Shown in pieces: positions 40,379 through 47,571 of a stretch of 62,375 bases of DNA. The notes below the pieces were generated by a model that was not told where the DNA came from, made no database searches, and saw only the letters and a program-made list of their open reading frames with translations. Within the stretch, counting starts at the first letter, position 1. Every line of letters begins with the position of its first letter. The DNA comes from JBDZUZ01 sp040255445 (GTDB lineage: Bacteria; Planctomycetota; Phycisphaerae; Phycisphaerales; UBA1924), in the NCBI GenBank assembly GCA_040255445.1, contig JBDZUZ010000005.1, positions 1 through 62,375 of the forward strand. Direction: 5' to 3'. Position numbers and translations under genes: made by a program.

Positions 40379-41164
40379 TTAGCGGCGACGACGCAGGAGC
40401 GCGAGCCCGGAGACGCCGGCGAGGGCCATTACGCCCGGCGCCGGAACGATCTCGAAATCGATGCGGTAGACGGCCGTGTCCGCGGCGAGCTGGCTCTGGA
40501 ATTCGTAGCCTGCGGCGGTCGTGAGGCCGTTGAAGCTGGCCAGGTCGGCGAAGTCGAAGTTGACGACGCCGTTCTGCGGTGTGCGCAGGTCGTTGTTGCC
40601 GCCCATGAGGAACGCGGCGGCCGCGGGGTCGGTTGTCTCCGAGCCGGCGTCCCAGATCTCGCGGGCCCGCTGCGTGATCGACGTAATCTGCAGATTGCCG
40701 GCGGCATCGAGGAGCTGGTACTGCGTGGGGGAGTCGTTGCCGATGAAGTAGTCGTTGCTGGGGACGACCATCGAGCCGAAGGTGAAGAACTGATTGACGG
40801 CGGGATCCACGAAGAACGTGTTTGAAGCCGTGGCGCCGGGCAGCAGCGGGCCGGGGGGATTGGAGACAACCGTGCCGAGCGTCGCGTTGGGTTCCGCGGC
40901 CATGAAGGCGGGGAACCAGTCGGAGCCGCTGCCGCCCTCGGCGATCGAGACGATCGCGGGGCCCGCGGCCTGGCCGTTGTTGAACGAGTCGTAGGTGCCG
41001 TTGCCGAAGCCGACGCGGAGCGGCGCGAAGGTCACGCTGTTCTGCGGGGCGAGGTTGGTCACGGTGACGCGGACTTCGACGGGCTGGGCGGTTGCCTGCG
41101 GGATCGCGGCGGCGAGGCCGGCGATGGCGGCGAACGAAGCGATGACATTTCTTGAGATCTGCAT
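40379..41164 (-). CDS. Secreted spondin_N-domain protein with PEP-CTERM-like tail
   Basis: A 261-residue exported protein. Signal peptide 1-26 (ending PQATAQ), spondin_N-like domain (about 27-225: VRVTVTNLAPQNSVTFAPL, GSGSDWFPAF, NQFFTFGSMVVPSND), then a C-terminal VPAPGVMALAGVSGLALLRRRR-type tail of short Pro motif, hydrophobic helix and Arg cluster. Such tails are recognised by exosortase-like systems or the VPxP-type anchoring of planctomycetes. ATG 41164 follows GGAGGAGACTTC. The adjacent ECF/anti-sigma pair lies about 120 bases away in the same direction and may regulate it. Confidence 0.85.
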   Translation of the reverse strand: MQISRNVIASFAAIAGLAAAIPQATAQPVEVRVTVTNLAPQNSVTFAPLRVGFGNGTYDSFNNGQAAGPAIVSIAEGGSGSDWFPAFMAAEPNATLGTVVSNPPGPLLPGATASNTFFVDPAVNQFFTFGSMVVPSNDYFIGNDSPTQYQLLDAAGNLQITSITQRAREIWDAGSETTDPAAAAFLMGGNNDLRTPQNGVVNFDFADLASFNGLTTAAGYEFQSQLAADTAVYRIDFEIVPAPGVMALAGVSGLALLRRRR

Positions 41165-41285
41165 GAAGTCTCCTCCTATCGGGTCGCGGTGGAGTGATCG
41201 GCGGTGATCACCATTGGCCGTGCCGCGTACATCACGCGGCGGCAGAGGTGTGTCGCTCGCGGGGGCCGACCCTTGCGGGAGGAGT

Positions 41286-41573
41286 TCAGATTTTTTCGGG
41301 CCCGGATCCGAGGTTGCGGGCGATCCGCTCGCGGACATCGGCGGGGACGGATTCGCCGGTGCGGAGCTCATCGCCGAGGCGGCTCGTCAGGGCGCGGAGC
41401 CGGCGCATCTGCGTGTTGAAGCGGCGGCAGCTCTTGCAATAGAGCATGTGGATGCGGACACCGATCATCGCGATGCGACGCTGCTCGCCGTCGAGCGCGC
41501 GGCTGTAGATCTCCGTGTGCTCGCGGCACGGGCGGTTGAGGATCGCGAGGAATTCACGGAGGGCGCGGATCAT
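41286..41573 (-). CDS. Putative zinc-finger anti-sigma factor
   Basis: A 95-residue protein coupled by ATGA overlap to the upstream ECF sigma gene. After CREHTEIYSRALDGE comes H42-x3-C46-x2-C49 in HMLYCKSC, the zinc anti-sigma motif. It has no membrane helix. Gene order sigma then anti-sigma mirrors the pair at 20079-20995. The ATG at 41571-41573 is chosen because longer versions overlap the sigma gene extensively. Confidence 0.85.
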   Translation of the reverse strand: MIRALREFLAILNRPCREHTEIYSRALDGEQRRIAMIGVRIHMLYCKSCRRFNTQMRRLRALTSRLGDELRTGESVPADVRERIARNLGSGPEKI

Positions 41574-42271
41574 GGATTCCGGGAGGGGTCGGTTTGGCGG
41601 GAGGAGTCGGGCCGGTCGGTCGGTTGCGGAGCGGCGCCGATCGCTCGCTCTACGCACAGCCGGAGCGCGCTGCGGGCGCGGTGCGTGCGGGTCCAGAGGT
41701 TGGTCGGTGTCAGGGACATGACCTTACAGACTTCGTCGCCAGGAACTTCGAGCAGATCGCGGAGCCAAATCACCTCCGCCAGAGAAGGGGAGATGGAATC
41801 CAAGCAGGTACGCAGTGCCGCCAGGAGTTCCGCGGTCTCGCCGGGATCGTTCTCCCGTTGGCCCCACGGGGCGATTCGGCGGGTCCAGAAGCCGCTGGCG
41901 GTGAAGATGCCGGTGATGCCGGGGCCGGAGGCGGTGTCGGGTTCGCGGACCTGATCGAGGGAGGCGGTGCGTCGGGCGCGGCGGAAGTGGTCGGCGATCT
42001 TGTGCGCTGCGATGCTCAGGAGCCAGGCCCGCTCGGATGAGCCCTCGCGGAGCGACCCCATGTTCTCGATCGCGGCGAGCAGGGTCTCCTGCACGATCTC
42101 CTCGGCAACATCGCGGCTGCGGGTGCGGGCGAGCGCGAAGCGCCAGAGGAGGTCGCCGTGGTCGGCGAACCAGCGGGCGGCGGCCGATGCGCGGGCTGAC
42201 GCCGCGTCCGACGATGCGGTCGTTCGATCCGCCGCGGAGTCGGGCTGTCGTGGGGCGTCGGCGCGGGTCAC
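41570..42271 (-). CDS. ECF-type RNA polymerase sigma factor
   Basis: A 233-residue ECF sigma. Region 2 contains WRFALARTRSRDVAEEIVQE and ERAWLLSIAAHKIADHFRRA; region 4 includes LRDLLEVPGDEVCKVMSL and LWTRTHRARSALRLC. A long linker of about 55 residues with Trp/Arg separates them. The first 25 residues are low complexity. The start is GTG (42269-42271); TACCGT lies eight bases upstream and no ribosome site is seen, so it may be leaderless. It is divergent from ku (114-base gap). Confidence 0.88.
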   Translation of the reverse strand: MTRADAPRQPDSAADRTTASSDAASARASAAARWFADHGDLLWRFALARTRSRDVAEEIVQETLLAAIENMGSLREGSSERAWLLSIAAHKIADHFRRARRTASLDQVREPDTASGPGITGIFTASGFWTRRIAPWGQRENDPGETAELLAALRTCLDSISPSLAEVIWLRDLLEVPGDEVCKVMSLTPTNLWTRTHRARSALRLCVERAIGAAPQPTDRPDSSRQTDPSRNP

Positions 42272-42385
42272 GGCCGGGAACGGTAGCGCATGAGCGGACT
42301 CTCATCGCGGCGTCATGGGGGCTTCACGGGCGGCGGCTGTGATTCGAGCGGGTGAACCGACTGGTGGCGAAGCAAGGGTGGTGTC

Positions 42386-43291
42386 ATGCGCGCAATTTGG
42401 AAAGGGCATATCTCGTTCGGTCTGGTCAGCGTGCCTGTTTCGATCTACTCGGCGGAGAAGCGAGCGGATCTGCAGTTGCACATGCTCGACTCGCGGAACC
42501 ATGCGCGGGTGCGGTACGAGCGAGTGAACGCGGAGACGGGCGAAGAGGTGCCGTGGGGCGAGATCGTGCGCGGGTATGAGTATGACAACGGCAGTTATGT
42601 CGTGATCAGCGATGAGCAGCTCAAGAAGGCGGCGCCGGAGGCGACCAAGGCGATCGAGCTCGAAGGGTTCGTCGATGTCGACGAGATCGACGAGATGTTC
42701 TTCGACAAGCCGTATTACCTCGAGCCGGGCAAGGCGGGGAAGAAGGGGTATGCGCTGCTGCGGGAGGCGCTGCGGGAGAGCGGCAAGGCGGGGATCGCGC
42801 GGGTGGTGATTCGCACGCGCCAATACATCGCCGCGCTCACGCCCAAGGACAAGGTTCTCGTGCTGACGCTGCTGCGGTACGGGCAGGAGCTGCGATCACC
42901 GGAAGAGCTCGAGCTGCCGGGCACGCTCAAGGAAGTTGGGGTGACGGATCGGGAGATCAAAATGGCCGGGACGCTGATTGATTCGATGACGCGGCCGTGG
43001 GACCCCGAGGAGTATGAGGACGAGTATCGAGATGCGCTGATGGCGTGGATCCAGAAGCGGATCGAGTCGGGCCAGATCGAGGAAGCGCCCGAGGCGGCGG
43101 AGCCGGAGGTCGAGGAGGTCTCGACGGACCTGATGGAAGCGCTCAAGCGGAGCGTCGAGCACTCGGGGGCGGGAGAGCGCAAGCCGGGGCGTGCGCCGGC
43201 CAGGAAGAAGCGGTCCAAGAAGACGCGGTCGAAGAAGGCGGCCGCGGCGAAGTCCGCCAGCAAGTCCGGGAAGGGCGGTCGTAAGAAATAG
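42386..43291 (+). CDS. ku: Non-homologous end-joining protein Ku
   Basis: A 301-residue bacterial Ku that dimerises around DNA ends and recruits LigD. The conserved N-terminus MRAIWKGHISFGLVSVPVS, the central KGYALLREAL and IARVVIRTRQ strands and the homodimer core are present (to about 255). The last 45 residues are a Lys/Ala/Ser-rich basic tail, typical of the DNA-threading C-terminal extension. The start lies 114 bases from the divergent sigma gene. ligD follows after 16 bases. Confidence 0.96.
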   Translation: MRAIWKGHISFGLVSVPVSIYSAEKRADLQLHMLDSRNHARVRYERVNAETGEEVPWGEIVRGYEYDNGSYVVISDEQLKKAAPEATKAIELEGFVDVDEIDEMFFDKPYYLEPGKAGKKGYALLREALRESGKAGIARVVIRTRQYIAALTPKDKVLVLTLLRYGQELRSPEELELPGTLKEVGVTDREIKMAGTLIDSMTRPWDPEEYEDEYRDALMAWIQKRIESGQIEEAPEAAEPEVEEVSTDLMEALKRSVEHSGAGERKPGRAPARKKRSKKTRSKKAAAAKSASKSGKGGRKK

Positions 43292-43307
43292 GAGAAGCGG
43301 AGCATCG

Positions 43308-46049
43308 ATGGGGTTGGCGCGGTACAACCAGAAGCGGGACTTCCGCAGAACGCCCGAGCCGGCCGGCGGCGGGAGAGGCTCGGTAGCGAAGAAGGGGACC
43401 GGGCGGGCCTACCTGATCCAGAAGCACGATGCCACGCGGCTGCATTACGACCTGCGGTTGCAGGTGGGCGATGTGTTGGCGAGTTGGGCGGTGCCCAAGG
43501 GGCCGTCGCTCGACCCGGCGCACAAGCGGCTGGCGGTCCATGTCGAGGACCACCCGCTCGGGTACGGCGACTTCGAGGGCGTGATTCCCAAGGGCGAGTA
43601 TGGCGGCGGCACTGTGATGCTGTGGGACCGCGGGACCTGGGAGCCGGAAGACGGCGTGGAGCCGACGGCGGCGATTCGCAAGGGAAAGCTGTCGTTCACG
43701 ATCCGCGGCGAGAAGCTGAGCGGCGGCTGGACGTTGACTCGGATGAAGTCGCGGAAACGCGGCGATGAGGACAAAGACAACTGGCTGCTGATCAAGCGTG
43801 AGGATGCGACCGCGGCGGAGGGGGACGGGCTGCCGCGCGATGATGAGAGCATCAAGACAGGACGGTCGATGGAGGAGATCGCGGCGGGGGCGGCTGCGCG
43901 CGGGCGGGGGTCGGGCGCGGCCAAGGGGAAGAAGAACAAAGCCGGGAGGCGCGGTAACGAAGCGCAACCCGAGGCCGCGGTGATCGCGGCGGGCGATCCA
44001 TCGAAGCTTGCGGGCGCTCGGAAGGGCGCCCTGCCGCGCAACCCCAAGCCGCAGCTCGCGACGCTGGTGGATGAAGCGCCGGCGGGCGATCGATGGATTC
44101 ACGAGATCAAGTTCGATGGATATCGGCTGCTGGCGGTCAAGAGCACGGCCGGTGTGCGGCTGATTACGCGCGGCGGGAAAGACTGGGCCAGCAAGTTTGC
44201 GCCGATCGCGGGGGCGGTCGAGGCGTTGCCGGTGAATACGGCGATCCTCGATGGCGAGGCGGCGATCGTGGACCGGCGCGGGCACACATCGTTCCAGGAT
44301 CTGCAGAACGCGGTCAAGGCACAGCGATTCGAGAAGCTGGTGTTCTTCGTGTTCGATCTGATCTACCTGGATGGGTACGACCTCTCGGGGTGCGGGCTGG
44401 TGGAGCGAAAGGAGTTGCTGCGCGGGCTCGTGCCGCGGACTGACCGTGGTGTGCTGCGCTATTCGGATCATGTTGAGGGGAGCGGGGAGAAGGTGCACAG
44501 TCATGCCTGCGAGCTGGCGCTCGAGGGGATCATCAGCAAGCGGGCGGATGCGCGGTATCAGGGCGGACGGTCGAAGAGCTGGGTGAAGGTGAAGTGTTCG
44601 CGGCGGCAGGAGTTTGTGATCATCGGCTGGACGCCGCCGTCGGGCTCGCGGAAGCACCTTGGTTCGCTGCTGCTGGGGTCGTACGACGGGGACGGGCTGA
44701 TTTACACGGGCAAGGTGGGCACGGGATTCAACGCGCAGACACTGAAGGACCTGCGCGGGCGGATGGATGCGCTGGCGCGGAAGACCTGCGCGGCGGATGA
44801 GCCGCCGGACCGGAGCGAAGCGCGCGGGGCGCGGTGGGTGAGGCCGAGCCTGGTCGCGGAGGTGGACTTCACGCAGTGGACCGACGATGGGCGGCTGCGG
44901 CATCCGAGCTTCCAGGGCCTGCGGGAGGACAAAGCGGCTGCGAACGTGCGGATCGAGCGGCCGCGGCCCGTCGAGGAGGTCGAGAAGCCAGTCGAGAAAC
45001 AGGTCGCGGAGCAGTCCGAGCCGGAGGAGGACGACCAGGTGAAGCGTGACGGTGACAACGGAGGCGCGAAGCAGGCGAGAAAGAACGCCGGCACGCACCG
45101 CTCTGGAGGAAGCGGCGGGAAGAAGCGGTCGGCAGCCGGAGCATCGCGCGAGGAGCAGATCGTTGCGGGTGTGAGGCTCTCGAGCGCGGATCGGGTGCTG
45201 TATCCGGATCAGGGCGTCACGAAGCTGGATCTGGCGCGCTATTACGAGGGGATCGCGGACCGCATCCTGCCGTTCATCGAAGGGCGACCGCTGAGCACGG
45301 TGCGTTGTCCGAGTGGGCGGACGGGGAAGTGCTTCTACCAGAAGCACATCCGCGATTCCTTCGGTGATGCGGTCAAGGCGATCGCGGTGGAAGAAGAGTC
45401 GGGGGAGGCCGAGTACATCTCTGTCGATTCCACGGCGGGGCTGGTGACACTCGTGCAGTTTGGTGTGCTGGAGATCCATCCGTGGGGCTCGCCGGGCGAT
45501 GATCTCGAGCATCCGGATGTGCTGGTGCTCGATATGGACCCGGGCGAGGGGGCTTCGTTCGAGCTTGTGAAAGAGGGAGCGCTGCGCGGCAAGGAAGCGA
45601 TGGAGGCGGAGGGGCTGGCAACGTTCCTGAAGGCGACGGGCGGAAAGGGGCTCCATGTGGTGTCTCCGCTGGACGGGTCGCGGGGGTGGGACGAGGTGAA
45701 GGCGCTGGCGAAGAAGATCGCCGCGGGGATCGCGGCGGATGATCCCAAGTGGTTCATCGCCACGGCGAGCAAGGCGAAGCGAGCGGGGAAGGTGTACGTC
45801 GATTACCTCCGGAATGGGCGCGGTGCGACGGCGATCGCGCCGTACTCGACGCGGGCGCGGGCGGGTGCGCCGGTCGCCGTGCCCCTGCGCTGGGACGAGC
45901 TCTCACGCCTGGAGAGCGCAGCGCAGTACACAGTCGCCACCATCACGCGGCGATTGGCGCAGCTCAAGGGAGATCCGTGGGAGGGGTATTGGGGAGCCGC
46001 GGCGATGCGGAAGGGCAAGAAGACACGCGGCGGGGCGGTGGCGCGATGA
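43308..46049 (+). CDS. ligD: Multifunctional DNA repair ligase LigD
   Basis: A 913-residue enzyme with order phosphoesterase-ligase-polymerase as in Pseudomonas LigD. The 3'-phosphoesterase domain (about 1-160) has H40 and H46 in QKHDATRLHYDLRL. The ATP-dependent ligase (about 230-540) has nucleotidyl Lys K268 in EIKFDGYRL. The primase-polymerase domain (about 625-905) includes the catalytic DMDPG motif (LVLDMDPGEG) and GGKGLHVV. A Lys/Glu-rich linker (about 555-620) separates ligase and polymerase. ATG 43308 follows TAGGAGAAGCGGAG. The stop overlaps the next gene as ATGA. Confidence 0.96.
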   Translation: MGLARYNQKRDFRRTPEPAGGGRGSVAKKGTGRAYLIQKHDATRLHYDLRLQVGDVLASWAVPKGPSLDPAHKRLAVHVEDHPLGYGDFEGVIPKGEYGGGTVMLWDRGTWEPEDGVEPTAAIRKGKLSFTIRGEKLSGGWTLTRMKSRKRGDEDKDNWLLIKREDATAAEGDGLPRDDESIKTGRSMEEIAAGAAARGRGSGAAKGKKNKAGRRGNEAQPEAAVIAAGDPSKLAGARKGALPRNPKPQLATLVDEAPAGDRWIHEIKFDGYRLLAVKSTAGVRLITRGGKDWASKFAPIAGAVEALPVNTAILDGEAAIVDRRGHTSFQDLQNAVKAQRFEKLVFFVFDLIYLDGYDLSGCGLVERKELLRGLVPRTDRGVLRYSDHVEGSGEKVHSHACELALEGIISKRADARYQGGRSKSWVKVKCSRRQEFVIIGWTPPSGSRKHLGSLLLGSYDGDGLIYTGKVGTGFNAQTLKDLRGRMDALARKTCAADEPPDRSEARGARWVRPSLVAEVDFTQWTDDGRLRHPSFQGLREDKAAANVRIERPRPVEEVEKPVEKQVAEQSEPEEDDQVKRDGDNGGAKQARKNAGTHRSGGSGGKKRSAAGASREEQIVAGVRLSSADRVLYPDQGVTKLDLARYYEGIADRILPFIEGRPLSTVRCPSGRTGKCFYQKHIRDSFGDAVKAIAVEEESGEAEYISVDSTAGLVTLVQFGVLEIHPWGSPGDDLEHPDVLVLDMDPGEGASFELVKEGALRGKEAMEAEGLATFLKATGGKGLHVVSPLDGSRGWDEVKALAKKIAAGIAADDPKWFIATASKAKRAGKVYVDYLRNGRGATAIAPYSTRARAGAPVAVPLRWDELSRLESAAQYTVATITRRLAQLKGDPWEGYWGAAAMRKGKKTRGGAVAR

Positions 46050-46525
46050 GCCTGTCCGCGTTCTTTGACAGTTGGTCGGAGATTCTGCGCGTGTGCGTGG
46101 TGGGCGTGCTGGCGTACATCGCTCTGGTCGTATTCCTGCGGGTCTCGGGCAACCGGACGCTCTCGAAGCTGAACGCGTTCGATCTGGTCGTGACGATCGC
46201 GCTCGGCTCGACGCTCGCGACGATTCTGCTGAACAAGAGCGTGTCGCTCGCGGAAGGTGTGACGGCGCTGGGGTTGCTCATCGGGCTGCAGTTCGTCGTG
46301 ACGTGGACGAGCGTGCGGTGGGGGTGGGTGCGTGCCGTTGTGACGGGGGAGCCGCGGGTGCTGGTGCGTGATGGGGCGATGGACCGGGGTGCGATGCGGC
46401 GGGCGCGGATCACAGAGGCGGAGGTGCGCGCAGCGCTGCGCGATTCGGGGATCCCGGGTCCCGAGGGGGCAGCGCGGGTGGTGCTGGAGACCGATGGGTC
46501 CGTGACGTGTGTTCCGCGGTCGTAG
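46046..46525 (+). CDS. DUF421 (YetF-like) membrane protein
   Basis: A 159-residue protein with three N-terminal membrane helices (about 13-33, 43-62, 66-84) including FLRVSGNRTLSKLNAFDLVV, the DUF421 signature, and a soluble C-terminal domain with RITEAEVRAALRDSGIPGPE. Function of the family is not established. The start overlaps the ligD stop by four bases, so its product is translationally coupled to NHEJ genes, which is an unexpected partnership. A leftward terminator lies just downstream. Confidence 0.9.
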   Translation: MSLSAFFDSWSEILRVCVVGVLAYIALVVFLRVSGNRTLSKLNAFDLVVTIALGSTLATILLNKSVSLAEGVTALGLLIGLQFVVTWTSVRWGWVRAVVTGEPRVLVRDGAMDRGAMRRARITEAEVRAALRDSGIPGPEGAARVVLETDGSVTCVPRS

Positions 46526-46529
46526 CGTC

Positions 46530-46567
46530 AAAAAAAGGAAAGGGCCGCGGCGACGTGGCCGCGGCCC
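46530..46567 (-). terminator. Intrinsic terminator for the leftward gene at 46594
   Basis: GGGCCGCGGC (46542-46551) pairs with 46558-46567. On the leftward strand the hairpin is followed by TTTCCTTTTTTT (complement of 46530-46541). Confidence 0.9.
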
Positions 46568-46593
46568 CCTGTGGCTTTGAATCAAGGCTTCGA

Positions 46594-47343
46594 TCAGGCC
46601 ATCTTGCGGCGGCGGATCCGCTGGGCGACGCCCAGGGTCGCGAGGCCGGCCATGCCCGCCCAGGCGGCGCCGGGGAGCGGGATGATCACGTAGTTGCCGT
46701 TCTGCTCGGCGTAGATGTCGAACTTGAGGTTCTCGCTGGGGTTGTTGGTGTTACCGCCGCGGGATGCGCGGAGCGTACCGGTCAGCGTCCAGTCGAACGT
46801 GCGCATGTCGGCGGAGGAGACAATCGCCGTGCTGGCGAAGTCGTCCGCGCCGGCGCGGGTTGCCACGAGGTTCGGAACAGCGCCGTTGATGGTCTGGCCG
46901 ACGCCAGAGAAGGCGAGGTTCGTGACGCTCATCTCATAGCCGTCGTTGCGGCGAGCGGTGGAGATGAGCCGGAGGGCGTTGAAGGCCCGATCGGTCGCGA
47001 GGAGCGTGCCGAGCGTCGGATCACTCCCGTCGTTCCGCCAAGTCTGCGTTGAGACGGTGGCACCACGGGTCATCGTGAAGGTGAAGCCCTGGCCGACCTG
47101 GAAGCCCAGGCTCATCGCCCAGGTCTGGTTATCAATGTTGCCGAGGTTCGTCTGGCGATCGTTGCCGCCGCCGATCGAGCCGCCGTTCGAGAGCAACTGG
47201 TCCCAGTTGGTGGTGTCGAGCTTGACACGCGAGTTCATGGCCGTGGTGCCGCCCGACTGCGGGGTCACACCCAGCTGAACGGTGCCGGCCATAGCGGTAC
47301 CGGCAGCGAGGGCGATGAGCCCTGCGGACAGGATGGTCTTCAT
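46594..47343 (-). CDS. Secreted protein with PEP-CTERM-like sorting tail
   Basis: A 249-residue exported protein of unknown function. Signal peptide 1-19 (ending GTAMA), a beta-rich body with PNNxxLG-like strands and choice-of-anchor style segments, then the tail IPLPGAAWAGMAGLATLGV followed by RIRRR. This is a Pro motif, hydrophobic helix and Arg cluster, as in PEP-CTERM/exosortase substrates. ATG 47343 follows GGGAGAAAGAAAAC. It has its own promoter and terminator, so it is monocistronic. Confidence 0.8.
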   Translation of the reverse strand: MKTILSAGLIALAAGTAMAGTVQLGVTPQSGGTTAMNSRVKLDTTNWDQLLSNGGSIGGGNDRQTNLGNIDNQTWAMSLGFQVGQGFTFTMTRGATVSTQTWRNDGSDPTLGTLLATDRAFNALRLISTARRNDGYEMSVTNLAFSGVGQTINGAVPNLVATRAGADDFASTAIVSSADMRTFDWTLTGTLRASRGGNTNNPSENLKFDIYAEQNGNYVIIPLPGAAWAGMAGLATLGVAQRIRRRKMA

Positions 47344-47421
47344 GTTTTCTTTCTCCCAGCCCTTGGTCGGCACGGACCAGGCGGCAACGCCGCACCCACA
47401 ACACCCGCACCGTCTGGCGAG

Positions 47422-47449
47422 AAAATACCAGCCGCTCGCGAACTGTCGA
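47422..47449 (-). promoter_or_regulatory. Promoter for the PEP-CTERM-like gene
   Basis: On the leftward strand TCGACA (47444-47449) and TATTTT (47422-47427) are separated by 16 bases, about 80 bases before ATG 47343, in a relatively AT-rich spacer. Confidence 0.5.
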
Positions 47450-47481
47450 GTCGCGCGGGCGGCTGAGTGTAAGAAAATGCT

Positions 47482-47497
47482 ATAACCTGACTGTTAT
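47482..47497. promoter_or_regulatory. Short inverted repeat in an AT-rich island
   Basis: ATAAC (47482-47486) and GTTAT (47493-47497) face each other across six bases, about 33 bases upstream of the -35 box at 47444-47449. It could be an operator for an activator. Confidence 0.3.
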
Positions 47498-47571
47498 TGG
47501 GCCGGGGCAATGCTGGGGGTGGGAGCAGTGCGGTTCAATTTGGAGAAGCTGCGCGGTCTGGGCGGCTCGGG

